A stretch of DNA of 64,000 bases from G963663365 sp963663365 (GTDB lineage Bacteria; Hinthialibacterota; Hinthialibacteria; Hinthialibacterales; G963663365), in contig CAXXIH010000005.1 of assembly GCA_963663365.2 (NCBI GenBank), forward strand, positions 1 through 64,000. The letters are read 5' to 3'. The notes beneath the pieces are model-generated. The model was not told the DNA's origin and did not search any database. It saw only the letters and a program-made list of their open reading frames with translations. Both the position numbers and the translations under genes were made by a program. This document shows, piece by piece, positions 53,106 through 62,979 of the stretch (within the stretch, counting starts at the first letter, position 1; every line of letters begins with the position of its first letter).

Positions 53106-56100
53106 TTAGGCGCCAACCATCTCAACTTGGCTGTCTTGCTGATTTTCCTGGGCAATCATTTCCAAAGCCCGTTTGTAATCGACAGGAATCACTTTTACAA
53201 ACTTAGGCAACATCTCATCCCAAGCATCGAGAATCATTTTCGCGCGTGTGCTTTTCGTATACTGATAATGCCGTTCGAGCATCCCCTTCAATTCGCCGAT
53301 GTCATCCGCATCGACAAGTTCTTCCAAATCGACCATTTCCTTATTGCAGCGATGCTCGGCAAAATCACCCGGTTCATCGAGAACATAGGCAACACCACCG
53401 CTCATGCCCGCTGCAAAGTTGCGTCCCGTGCGCCCCAAAATGGCAACACGACCGCCGGTCATATATTCACATCCGTGATCGCCTACACCTTCAACAACAG
53501 CATACGCTCCGCTGTTACGAACACAGAATCGCTCGCCCGCCAGCCCGCGCACATACATTTCGCCTCTAGTTGCGCCATAGAGGGCCACATTCCCGATCAG
53601 AATGTTTTCTTCCGGAACAAAGGTCGATTCTTTGGGCGGGAAGACAATGACTTTGGCGCCCGACAATCCCTTGCCGCAATAATCGTTGGCATCGCCGGAA
53701 ACTTCCAGAGTCAATCCCTTGGCGCCAAACGCGGCAAAACTTTGTCCCGCAGAACCGGAACAATGAATTACGATTGTATCGTGGGGCAAACCATCCTCGC
53801 CGTAGCGTTTCGATATTTCACTGCTGAGAATCGTGCCCACGGTGCGATTGATATTCTTAATATCAATATCGAACTCAACCTTTTCTCCACGTTCCAAAGC
53901 AGCTTCGGATTTCTCTAGCAGCATATGATCGAGCGCACCATCCAGCCCGTGATCTTGTTTCTGCGTGCAATAGGTGCCGACAGATTCCGGGATTTCCGGA
54001 CGATACAGAATTTTGGAGAAATCAAGTCCTTTGGCCTTCCAATGTTCGATAGCGTTTCGAACTTTCAGGCAATCGGCCCGCCCAACCATTTCATTGATAG
54101 TACGGAAGCCGAGTTGCGCCATGATTTTGCGCAGCTGTTGAGCAATAAAGTGGAAGTAATTAACCACATGTTCCGGTTTGCCGGTAAATTTCTTTCTTAA
54201 TTCAGGATCTTGTGTCGCCACGCCGACAGGGCATGTATTGAGATGGCACTTACGCATCATAATGCAGCCTGATGCAATAAGTGGCGCGGTCGAGAAGCCG
54301 AATTCTTCAGCACCTAAAAGACAGGCGATCGCAACATCCCGCCCGGTTCGCATCTGACCATCTGTTTCAAGAACCACGCGGCTGCGCAGATTGTTTAAGA
54401 GGAGTGTCTGATGTGTCTCGGCAATACCCAATTCCCATGGCAAACCGGCATGTTTGATTGAAGTCTGCGGTGAAGCCCCCGTACCTCCATCATAGCCACT
54501 GACCAAAATCACATCGGCTTTCCCTTTTGAAAGACCGGCGGCCACAGTTCCAACACCGATTTCCGCAACGAGTTTAACATTGATGCGCGCATTCCGATTC
54601 GCGTTCTTTAGGTCGTGAATCAGCTGAGCGATATCCTCAATCGAATAAATATCGTGATGCGGAGGCGGTGAGATTAAACCGACATAAGGTGTTGAATGGC
54701 GTACCTTGGCAATCCACGGATAAACCTTATGCCCCGGCAACTGGCCGCCCTCGCCGGGCTTTGCGCCTTGGGCCATTTTGATCTGCAATTCATCCGCATT
54801 AATGAGATAGTTGCTTGTAACGCCGAAGCGTCCGGATGCAATTTGCTTAATGGCGCTTCGCCTTAAATCCCCGTTTTCATCGGGAGCAAAGCGACTCGTA
54901 TCTTCTCCGCCCTCACCGGTATTGCTTTTGCCGCCCAGACGGTTCATAGCAATCGCCAGGTTCTCGTGGGCCTCTCGGCTAATCGAACCATACGACATCG
55001 CGCCGGTTTTGAACCGCTTTACGATTTCGGTCCAAGGTTCGACTTCATCCAGCGGAACCGGCTCGCGGCCTTCTGTAAACTCCAATAAGCCGCGAAGTGT
55101 CAGTAATTCACGGCTCTGGTTATCGATGATTTCCGCGAACTCTTCGTAAGTTTTATAATTATTCTCACGTGTGGACTGCTGCAACTTGGCCACCATCAAT
55201 GGTGTAACCGCGTGTGCTTCACCGTTACGCCGCCATTGATATTGACCACCGGCATCCAGTGGCAGACTGCCCGGAATATGCATTTCAGGGAATGCAGTCT
55301 CATGCCGCCGCCGCGTCTCTTCGGCAATGGTATCAATTCCGATGCCTTCCAAGCGCGAAGCGGTCCATGTGAAATAGCGGTCAATTACTTCGGAATTCAA
55401 TCCAACCGCTTCAAAGATTTGGGCGCCGCGATAACTATGCAACGTGGAAATGCCCATTTTCGACATGACTTTGAGCAATCCCAAACCGATGGCTTTGATG
55501 TAATTTTTAATGGCCTTTTTCTCATCGGCGCACGAAATAAATCTTTTTTGCACAAGTTCTTTTACTGTCTGCAAAGCGATATAAGGATTAACCGCACAAA
55601 CACCGTACCCCGCCAGGAGAGCGAAATGATGATTTTCTCTGGGTTCACCACTTTCAACGACCAAACCGCAACGGGTACGTTTGGTTTCCCGAATTAAATG
55701 GTGATGGACTCCCGCCGCCGCCAATAAGGCCGGAATGGGGGCTCTATCCTTATCGGCTCCACGGTCTGAGAGAATTAAAACCGCATAACCATCATCGACC
55801 GCTCTGGAAGCCGCCATGCACAGTTCATCCATCGCTTGACTCAAGCCCTCGCCGCCACGCGAAGCATCGTAGAAGATAGGCAGCGTGATCGAGCGAATGG
55901 GACCTGAATCCATAGCCTTAATGGCCGCCATCCTGTCATTCGTAAGAATCGGCTGATCTAATTTCAGCTGACGGCAATGCTCCGGCGTCTCTTGGAAAAG
56001 GTCTTGTTCCGCACCAAGGTTGGTCACCAGCGACGTTACCAATTCCTCGCGAATCGCATCCAAAGGAGGATTTGTGACCTGAGCAAACAACTGCTTGAAA

Positions 56101-57647
56101 TAGTTGTAAAGCAGTTGCGGGCGATTGGAGAGTACGGCCAACGGCGCATCGTTACCCATTGAACCGATAGGCTCTTTGCCGCTTTCGGCCATAGGCCCGA
56201 TAATGATATTGAGATCCTCAAGTGTATACCCGAAAAGCCGTTGGGATGTTTCCAAATCCGATGACTCATCCGGCTTCACATTCGAAGCGTCCGGCAAATC
56301 ATTGACATTGATTAGGTTCTCGTTCAACCAAACGCGGTACGGCTGCTTGGTGGTCAGTTCGGCTTTGACTTCTTCGTCTTCGACAATCCGTCCTTGCTCG
56401 CAATCGACTAAGAACATACGACCGGGTTGAAGGCGTCCCTTATATTCGACATTGGCGGGATCGATTTCCAAAACTCCGGTTTCCGATGCCATGACCACAA
56501 ATCCGTCTTTGGTCACGGTATAACGCGAGGGTCTCAATCCATTTCGATCGAGGACCGCCCCAATGCAATTTCCATCGGTAAATGGAATCGACGCCGGTCC
56601 ATCCCAAGGTTCCATGAAGCTTGAGTGATATTCATAAAAGGCCTTTTTCTCATCGCTCATGGTTTCGTGATTCTGCCAAGCTTCAGGAATCAGCATCATC
56701 ACGGCATGAGGCAAAGAACGGCCGGTGTGATAAATCAATTCGATAGCGCTATCCAAAGTCGCCGAATCGCTTGCACCAGGGGTTAAAATCGGGAAAAGTT
56801 TGGACATCTCATCGCCGAACAGTTCCGATTGGAACAGTCCTTGGCGGGCTGTCATCCAGTTACCATTGCCGCGGAGGGTATTGATTTCTCCGTTGTGACA
56901 AAGGAAGCGGAACGGCTGCGCCAAATCCCACGAGGGAAATGTGTTTGTGCTATACCGCTGGTGGACCAAGGCCAGACCTGATTTCAACTCGGGATCGGCC
57001 AAATCCGGATAGAAGGCATTGACCTGATCGGCCAAAAGCATGCCTTTATAGACCATCGTCCGGCATGAAAGACTCGGAATATAGAAAAACGATTTTTCTG
57101 TCAGGTCGGATCTGCGGATCGAGTTCTCGACGATCTTCCGGATTACATAAAGCCGCCGTTCAAAATGGGCGGAATCTTTAATCCCGGCTCCGCGGCCTAC
57201 AAAGACCTGGCGAATGAAAGGCTCTTTTGCGCGTGCTGTCTCTCCAATGACCTCATTCTGAGTCGGCACATCACGCCACCCTAAAAATTCCTGCCCTTCT
57301 TCACGGACAACCTCCTCAACACGCTCCATACAGAAGCGGCGTTGCTCGGTGTTGGGGGGCAGAAAAACCAACCCGGCACCGTATTCAAGCGGATCAGGAA
57401 TGCGAATTCCCTCATCCGCACAGCGATTCCTTAAAAACTCATGGGGAATCTGAATCAAAATACCGGCGCCGTCACCTGTAGTCTCATCGCATCCACAGGC
57501 GCCGCGGTGGGTAAGGTTTACAAGGATTTCGAGCGCTTTATCGATAATATCGTGGGATTTTTCGCCTTTGAGATTGCAAATAAACCCGGCACCACAAGCA
57601 TCATGCTCAAGCGAGGGGTGATAAAGACCATTCGGCTGCGGAAACAT
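53106..57647 (-). CDS. gltB: glutamate synthase large subunit
   Basis: Converts glutamine and 2-oxoglutarate into two glutamates. 1513 residues, the normal size. The glutaminase nucleophile is Cys18 in EHDACGAGF, exposed after removal of a 17-residue propeptide. The central and FMN-binding domains follow (SGYDGGTGASPQTSIKHAG), with the [3Fe-4S] ligands in CIMMRKCHLNTCPVG (Cys-x5-Cys-x4-Cys) and the C-terminal beta-helix rich in GxxGxG (RGLAGERFCVRNSGAYAVVEG). AGGAG lies 10 nt before the ATG. First gene of gltBD; its leader holds two overlapping hairpins. Confidence 0.98.
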   Translation of the reverse strand: MFPQPNGLYHPSLEHDACGAGFICNLKGEKSHDIIDKALEILVNLTHRGACGCDETTGDGAGILIQIPHEFLRNRCADEGIRIPDPLEYGAGLVFLPPNTEQRRFCMERVEEVVREEGQEFLGWRDVPTQNEVIGETARAKEPFIRQVFVGRGAGIKDSAHFERRLYVIRKIVENSIRRSDLTEKSFFYIPSLSCRTMVYKGMLLADQVNAFYPDLADPELKSGLALVHQRYSTNTFPSWDLAQPFRFLCHNGEINTLRGNGNWMTARQGLFQSELFGDEMSKLFPILTPGASDSATLDSAIELIYHTGRSLPHAVMMLIPEAWQNHETMSDEKKAFYEYHSSFMEPWDGPASIPFTDGNCIGAVLDRNGLRPSRYTVTKDGFVVMASETGVLEIDPANVEYKGRLQPGRMFLVDCEQGRIVEDEEVKAELTTKQPYRVWLNENLINVNDLPDASNVKPDESSDLETSQRLFGYTLEDLNIIIGPMAESGKEPIGSMGNDAPLAVLSNRPQLLYNYFKQLFAQVTNPPLDAIREELVTSLVTNLGAEQDLFQETPEHCRQLKLDQPILTNDRMAAIKAMDSGPIRSITLPIFYDASRGGEGLSQAMDELCMAASRAVDDGYAVLILSDRGADKDRAPIPALLAAAGVHHHLIRETKRTRCGLVVESGEPRENHHFALLAGYGVCAVNPYIALQTVKELVQKRFISCADEKKAIKNYIKAIGLGLLKVMSKMGISTLHSYRGAQIFEAVGLNSEVIDRYFTWTASRLEGIGIDTIAEETRRRHETAFPEMHIPGSLPLDAGGQYQWRRNGEAHAVTPLMVAKLQQSTRENNYKTYEEFAEIIDNQSRELLTLRGLLEFTEGREPVPLDEVEPWTEIVKRFKTGAMSYGSISREAHENLAIAMNRLGGKSNTGEGGEDTSRFAPDENGDLRRSAIKQIASGRFGVTSNYLINADELQIKMAQGAKPGEGGQLPGHKVYPWIAKVRHSTPYVGLISPPPHHDIYSIEDIAQLIHDLKNANRNARINVKLVAEIGVGTVAAGLSKGKADVILVSGYDGGTGASPQTSIKHAGLPWELGIAETHQTLLLNNLRSRVVLETDGQMRTGRDVAIACLLGAEEFGFSTAPLIASGCIMMRKCHLNTCPVGVATQDPELRKKFTGKPEHVVNYFHFIAQQLRKIMAQLGFRTINEMVGRADCLKVRNAIEHWKAKGLDFSKILYRPEIPESVGTYCTQKQDHGLDGALDHMLLEKSEAALERGEKVEFDIDIKNINRTVGTILSSEISKRYGEDGLPHDTIVIHCSGSAGQSFAAFGAKGLTLEVSGDANDYCGKGLSGAKVIVFPPKESTFVPEENILIGNVALYGATRGEMYVRGLAGERFCVRNSGAYAVVEGVGDHGCEYMTGGRVAILGRTGRNFAAGMSGGVAYVLDEPGDFAEHRCNKEMVDLEELVDADDIGELKGMLERHYQYTKSTRAKMILDAWDEMLPKFVKVIPVDYKRALEMIAQENQQDSQVEMVGA

Positions 57648-57698
57648 ACGTTGTTCACTCCTGCAAAAATCAAACCTAAACCGGCTGAGAAATCATTT

Positions 57699-57739
57699 AG
57701 CAAAGGCCACAGATCCCCTTTGCTGCAGTTGAATGCAGC
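57699..57739 (-). promoter_or_regulatory. two overlapping hairpins in the gltB leader
   Basis: In the minus-strand transcript, GCTGCA/TGCAGC (57739-57734 with 57727-57722, 6-base loop) shares three bases with AGCAAAGG/CCTTTGCT (57724-57717 with 57706-57699, 10-base loop). They cannot form fully together. They end 51 bases before the gltB ATG. No known riboswitch was recognised; a regulatory switch is only a possibility. Confidence 0.35.
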
Positions 57740-58966
57740 ACAGATTCATGAGGATACCTTGCCGGGTGCAAGTACGGGGCCATTGAAGTGGATCTAACAG
57801 ACAAATATAGGCACCGTCTATGAGATCATGCCGGTTTACAGTAGGCAAAAATACTATACCACTACTCCCCTTCTCATTGAATGCTAAGGCTTTAAGTCAT
57901 TCAAGGAAGGAGCGCAAACAATGATTCACACTCAATGTAAACCAAACAAAACAACACGTAATCAATTCTTATCGTAAAAAACTCATGTGCTAAGATTTAA
58001 TATATTGCCCTCCATGAATGAAATCAATCAAAATCTATTGCCACCAACACTTTTGTACGATTAATTCAAAGAATCAAACCGCTTCTTTGGAAAAGCCCCG
58101 GCATAATACAAACGCAAGTGCTGAGTGGTTTCGCGTTATTTTCAGATAATCACCAATCCCTTTACACATTTTTGCTGACAGGCCTGTCGAAAAACAAACA
58201 CCCTGTTCAGATTCAAACAGACAACAGAGCTCTTTTTGCATTCATAATTATGAATAACAACCATGCCTTTTCGCCCCCATGCGCCGGCCTTTGCCTTGCC
58301 GATCGGGTTAGTCATTGTCATTGGGACCTTTAAGTGGAAATGGCAATCCATCCCGGGCCAAAGTAGTCATCGACTAGGGGTCTCTTCATCCGATCCCACA
58401 ACACAAAGCCACACCAGTCAATAACCTAAATCCCAAATAACTGTTTGAGACGATCCAACGCACCTGCTTGGGAGATATGAAATGGAAATAGATATTTTGC
58501 TTATGCGCGCGGAAAATTTCGGCTGTCACTTACGGCTCTTTCAAAGAAACGGAATCTTTATAGCTGTGTCTTAAGACGATCCGTAAATATTTGGGGGATA
58601 TTGGGATCGTTCTTGATTCGGATCTATGTATTCGCATATAACCTTAAACGATCCTGCGTAACAGTCTTTGATTCGGACTCTTTACTGATCTCAGTACTAT
58701 GCAGATCAATTTTTCTGCCGCCGTCTGCCGCGTCAGGATTTCGGGCCGGTGCAAACGTCTTTTAAATACAAACCAATTGCCACGTAGGGCTTCTATACAA
58801 AAAAAACCTCATGCAATCCGCATTCGGTCGGAAAAAACACGATTACACTTCAAGAGCATGAACACTGAATGAAAACATCACCGAGATTAGCGCTCCATTA
58901 TTTTGCCATTCACTTTATTGCCTGCCTGCCCTGCAACACCAAAGCCTATTTAGAAAAACAAACAAT
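57740..58966. other. long region without a convincing gene
   Basis: About 1.2 kb between the gltB leader and the HU terminator. Two very short plus-strand frames have good SDs: 57921-57977 (18 codons, after AAGGAG) and 58482-58574 (30 codons, after GGAGA); neither has other support. Frames at 58118-58333 (plus) and 58142-58351 (minus) overlap each other and look random. Short repeats occur: ACGATCC at 58450, 58576 and 58648, its complement GGATCGT at 58604, and TTGATTCGGA at 58613 and 58668. No tRNA or known structured RNA was recognised. Confidence 0.45.
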
Positions 58967-58998
58967 AAAAAAAGCGGTGCAACCACTGGATGCACCGC
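58967..58998 (-). terminator. rho-independent terminator after the HU-like gene
   Basis: A perfect 8-bp stem, GCGGTGCA (58974-58981) with TGCACCGC (58991-58998), 9-base loop; on the minus strand it is followed by seven T residues (58973-58967). It lies 60 bases past the HU stop. Confidence 0.88.
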
Positions 58999-59057
58999 GA
59001 ACTTGTCTTTGAAAACGCCTAAGCAGACGCTAATTCAAGAAAAGATAATAAACTTGA

Positions 59058-59465
59058 TTATTTCTTGCCGAGAATGGCGTCTTTGCAGGCCTTGGCAATA
59101 CGGAATTTAACAACTGTTTTTGCAGGAATCTTAATTGATTCACCGGTTTGCGGGTTGCGGCCCATACGGGCTTTCCGTTTGACCAATGCGAGTTTTCCGA
59201 ATCCTGGAAGCGTGAAGCCGTTCTTTGCTTCTTTGTAAGCAATAGCCGCAAGCTGCTCCATAAGATTCACGACGTCCTTCTTTGGAATTTCCGTCGCTTC
59301 GGCGAGCACTGCCATCAATTGCGATTTTGACAACGGTGCGCCTGCTTTCCGTGCAACTGTTTTCTTTGCAGCCTTTTTCACTGTCTTCTTGACTGCCGGT
59401 TTTTTGGCTGTTGTCTTTTTGGACGCAGCCTTCTTTGCCGCCTTCTTCCTGGTCTTTCTGACCAT
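59058..59465 (-). CDS. HU-family DNA-binding protein with histone H1-like N-terminal tail
   Basis: A nucleoid protein of 135 residues. The first roughly 42 residues are almost only Lys, Ala, Thr and Val (KKAAKKAASKKTTAKKP style), like the tails of bacterial histone H1-like proteins; from APLSKSQLMAVLAEATEIP onward it is a standard HU fold of about 90 residues (LPGFGKLALVKRKARMGRNPQTGESIKIPA, split here at the beta arm; VVKFRIAKACKDAI at the end). The frame reaches back to 59894, but the ATG at 59465 has AGGAGG 9 nt upstream and is the true start. A good terminator follows. The basic tail should strengthen DNA compaction. Confidence 0.93.
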   Translation of the reverse strand: MVRKTRKKAAKKAASKKTTAKKPAVKKTVKKAAKKTVARKAGAPLSKSQLMAVLAEATEIPKKDVVNLMEQLAAIAYKEAKNGFTLPGFGKLALVKRKARMGRNPQTGESIKIPAKTVVKFRIAKACKDAILGKK

Positions 59466-59713
59466 CTCTTTTTTCCTCCTGTGGGTTGAGTAATCCTCGC
59501 GGTCTAATCCTGACCGCTTGATGCTATGGTGGAAGTGCCGCTGGCCCCATCCGAGCGCAAAGATAGCAAGGTTTTTCAAGCTTTGAAACAGGTAGGGGCG
59601 TTTTTTTTGAGTTTCCCGCAAAATTGCCGGATTCCAAGTCAGCAGTTCCACGAGGCATATACCACCCAATCCGCCTTTTGAGAACGTCAGTTTTCGTGCC
59701 GGACACCCCGGAT

Positions 59714-62700
59714 TCAATCCGATTTGAGTTTCTGCAAACGAACCGCAGGTGCAACAAACCGGCTTGCTCCGGGCATTGGAAATCGTTCCACTTTCAGCGT
59801 CTGAGAAGCGACTTCTGATAGAGGAAAACCTGTCTGAAATCCGTCTATTTCGGCTAAAACAAAGGCTTGCGCGCCTTGTCGAGGCAGTTCCCAATCATCA
59901 GGTTTCGGTACATCGGTTTGCATTTCGAAGGGACCGGATTCAAGCACATTGCCTTGCCATAATGGCGATTTCTTCTCAAAGCCTTGCTGATTGATCATGA
60001 AAGTCGAAGCGCCTGCAGAGGCTAAGCACGCCCCTTGTTCTATGACTTCGCCGTATAGCCCAAACTTGCCTTGGAAACTCATATTTCCAATTTTTGCTTT
60101 TCCCTCAAATTCATTAAAAAGCCTGTAATTTCCCCATTCTGTCTCAATTTGCAAAGCCACCGCATCGGGTCCGGCCGCTTCAGGAACTTCCAAACGGGCA
60201 ATGCTGTTAACCGCAAAATCTCCATCTAAGGCGCTGGGCTCATGCACTGCTATGAAAACGCTGCTTATATCTTGCCCTTCATTGATGGCATCCACATAAC
60301 GCACTCTCCGCCCCGGATTACGCAATGTTGTTTGCCCCGGCCCATTTGATGCTTCAACACGGTCCACTTCCGAAAGCATCCATAACCGGTATTTACGCCC
60401 TTCTTGCTGCCATATGGCCTGCCATACGGAAGCTGGATTACTGACGCTTCGAGTATCCCGTAGACCGTAGATATCTTCTGTTTTGAGACTTGATTTAACA
60501 TCCGGCAAAGGCGGTTCGGCCTCCATAGAAAGCCCTGTAAATGCAATCTGCGCCTGTGCGGAATCACTTGCAGCTAGTTCACTAAAGACTCGATAATCGT
60601 GGATGTTTCCACCGGAAACGCGAAAAATATCGACAGCCAATGTTTGACCGCCGGGACCTTTCAATAACACAATCAACCGGCGGTACTCACTGCATTGTTT
60701 GTATGCATCCGATGAGGCTTCAACCACAGAAACCAAAGGAGATGTGAACATTAGCTCCAGTTTTGGTTGACGTGGATTATTGCCGCCATGTATCTGCTGA
60801 TCATTGTCCACGATAACGAGGTTGTGACTGTAGGTGCTCTTGATCCAACGATTCACCGGCATGTCACCCACATACCCATGATCCCCAAGTATGGTTTGAC
60901 CTTGATCAAGATAGTAAATAGCCAGGTTATCGTAATGACGATGCCCGCCGGCCGGAGAAAGATTCAAAGATAAAACACTCGATTCCGGGCCCTGGCCATG
61001 CCGTAAAATGGCTGTCATCCAAGCTGGGTAGAAAATCTCGGGCAATTCCAAATTGCCCTTTTGATTTACCTGTTCCGGCCCAAAATGGAAAAATGCATAT
61101 TCGCCGGGAGAGTATGGCTGGTAACTGCCCGTCAGAGCTCGTTTGTACATTTCCGGATAGCGTTTCACGCCGATTTCAAGGATATCGCGGCTCGGGGAGG
61201 AAACTTCATTCGTGTCTTCCAACGGCAAATAACGGCCATCCGGGCGTAGCTGATCGATCACGGATTGATACATCAACTTCAGTAGCGGATCATCTTTATA
61301 AGGATCAAGAATACCTTGGCGGCCCTCAAAATCATCGGGCCATTCAAAACCGCATAATGTCTCCGGAACATGCAAAAGTTGCCCAAGATACATATTCGTA
61401 TACGCGGGGCTTTCAGTGCTGAATCCGTCATAATTGAATGAATTGTCGCGCACGACTTGATACCCTCGGTAAGCCGTATCGGCCAACTCCGGTAATCCCA
61501 AGCATTTCGCCACGGCGGCCTGCGCGTTATAAATGCGCGGGCTCTTATTATTATTGTTATTCGCCTCGCCGTGCCCCCCCACATACGGTTCAGCTCCCAA
61601 TTCCCATTCCAAAATCAAATCCCGCTCAACCTTGGCCCGCCTTTCGGGAGTCCATATCGGCTTTCCGTCACTGCCTTTGGCGTCGTACGCCAAATCATAA
61701 GCCAGGCATACGGTCACCAAATTGCTGACTGCATCCGTACTGGGGTGCCATCTCCCCGCCCCCCAATAGTTTTGCATCATCCCGGCCTTCTTGACCGTAT
61801 CTTTTTCAAACACATCGGCACAAAGGTGACGTTTCCACTCCAGGCGCAGGTCTTTGTCATGCCACGCCGCATACATAGGATCGCAATCAGCGATGGTGTC
61901 CCAATAGTCGTGATACAGCCAATTGCGATAGCAAACAGCCATGCGCTCCAAGATTTGGGCTGTCTTCTCGGCATAGCGCGGTTCTCCGGTTAAGGCATAG
62001 GCCAAAGCCAGGCTGCGTAACGCCCCCATCATGTAGTTGTTTTTACGTTCCCTAACGAGTCCCGTAAAACTGACATGCATCGGGTGTCCAACCCAATGCC
62101 AAGCCAATTGGCCCGTACGGTCATCCGGATTCGCGCGCTCCTTATCATTGAGATAATAGCTGAATGTCTGTCCCATACGCGGGCAGACTAATTGCATGGT
62201 CTCCGGGTACTTTTCGCATGGATAAACCTGCCCACAACGCTTACAGCATATTTCTTCCGGTCTTTCGATAGTCCATTCAACCAGCGAAGAACCGGCGCTC
62301 TCCTGCGATTCCTCCCCAACACAATTCGGGCATGTAAAACCGTAGCCGAAACCCGGTGTAAGTTTCGAAAGCATCGACTCCACAAAACCGGCCGGTTGAG
62401 ACACAACATAGTCGGCGGTCGATTGATATCCCTGGAATAGTTTTTGAGCCCATTCAGCCGATTCGAGGTTCTTCTTGGCACATTTCAAATCTTCGGGACT
62501 TAATAGGACAGGATGCTGTATTTCAGTACGCGAACCGAGTATTTGATCTTTTAAAGCCTCGATTTCGGCCCGAAACTCGGATTCCGCTTCAGTGGGATAA
62601 GAAGTCTGCCAGTCCAGCATCCCCGCACCGCGTGTAACCGCTTCAACATAGGCTTGTTTGCGGGCCAAATCATCATCGGCCAATATCGAACCGCATGCAA

Positions 62701-62785
62701 ATAGCGGGATCATTATGGCAAAAGCCATTCGCTCAACCACCGGCCTTCTTGAATATGTACGAAGTGATTTCTGACTAGTATTCAT
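59714..62785 (-). CDS. secreted heparinase II/III-like polysaccharide lyase
   Basis: A 1023-residue exported protein. The ATG at 62785 has AGGA 8 nt upstream and a signal sequence (RMAFAIMIPLFACGSILADD); the longer frame to 62884 lacks these. An all-helical toroid domain at about 60-560 contains two CxxC pairs (TCPNCVG, CCKRCGQ) that could bind a structural metal, and ends near the GGHGEANNNNNKS segment. The heparinase II/III beta-sandwich follows from about 590, with the characteristic LSPAGGHRHYDNLAIYYLD and HGYVGDMPVNRWIKSTYSHN, whose His and Tyr residues match the lyase active site. It would cleave uronic-acid polysaccharides by beta-elimination. Specificity (alginate, heparin-like, other) is not deducible. 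Confidence 0.88.
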   Translation of the reverse strand: MNTSQKSLRTYSRRPVVERMAFAIMIPLFACGSILADDDLARKQAYVEAVTRGAGMLDWQTSYPTEAESEFRAEIEALKDQILGSRTEIQHPVLLSPEDLKCAKKNLESAEWAQKLFQGYQSTADYVVSQPAGFVESMLSKLTPGFGYGFTCPNCVGEESQESAGSSLVEWTIERPEEICCKRCGQVYPCEKYPETMQLVCPRMGQTFSYYLNDKERANPDDRTGQLAWHWVGHPMHVSFTGLVRERKNNYMMGALRSLALAYALTGEPRYAEKTAQILERMAVCYRNWLYHDYWDTIADCDPMYAAWHDKDLRLEWKRHLCADVFEKDTVKKAGMMQNYWGAGRWHPSTDAVSNLVTVCLAYDLAYDAKGSDGKPIWTPERRAKVERDLILEWELGAEPYVGGHGEANNNNNKSPRIYNAQAAVAKCLGLPELADTAYRGYQVVRDNSFNYDGFSTESPAYTNMYLGQLLHVPETLCGFEWPDDFEGRQGILDPYKDDPLLKLMYQSVIDQLRPDGRYLPLEDTNEVSSPSRDILEIGVKRYPEMYKRALTGSYQPYSPGEYAFFHFGPEQVNQKGNLELPEIFYPAWMTAILRHGQGPESSVLSLNLSPAGGHRHYDNLAIYYLDQGQTILGDHGYVGDMPVNRWIKSTYSHNLVIVDNDQQIHGGNNPRQPKLELMFTSPLVSVVEASSDAYKQCSEYRRLIVLLKGPGGQTLAVDIFRVSGGNIHDYRVFSELAASDSAQAQIAFTGLSMEAEPPLPDVKSSLKTEDIYGLRDTRSVSNPASVWQAIWQQEGRKYRLWMLSEVDRVEASNGPGQTTLRNPGRRVRYVDAINEGQDISSVFIAVHEPSALDGDFAVNSIARLEVPEAAGPDAVALQIETEWGNYRLFNEFEGKAKIGNMSFQGKFGLYGEVIEQGACLASAGASTFMINQQGFEKKSPLWQGNVLESGPFEMQTDVPKPDDWELPRQGAQAFVLAEIDGFQTGFPLSEVASQTLKVERFPMPGASRFVAPAVRLQKLKSD

Positions 62786-62979
62786 GGGCACATCCTGCTT
62801 TCGTCGCGAGTCGCTTTTCTGCTGCCCTAACAGTCTAAAGGAAGCATCCCTTTGGCAACACCGCGTCAATTCGCATTCGGCCAAGTTGTGTCAAAGATGC
62901 GGTGTAACACTATCTCCACGCACAGGTACGGTGATAGAGTCTCGACTATTACTAACCCTAAAAAGCAGTGGAGGCTCGT

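Noticed and set aside
57921..57977. 18-codon frame with AAGGAG in the gap upstream of gltB
   Set aside because: Good SD but only 18 codons and no second line of evidence; kept as a note within the gap entry.
58118..58351. Overlapping 71- and 69-codon frames on opposite strands
   Set aside because: They mirror each other, lack convincing SDs and have no coding-like composition.
58482..58574. 30-codon frame with GGAGA
   Set aside because: Good SD spacing but no recognisable signal, family or promoter; kept as a note within the gap entry.
59466..59894. Upstream extension of the HU frame
   Set aside because: It adds 143 residues of random composition; the internal ATG has AGGAGG and begins the Lys-rich tail.
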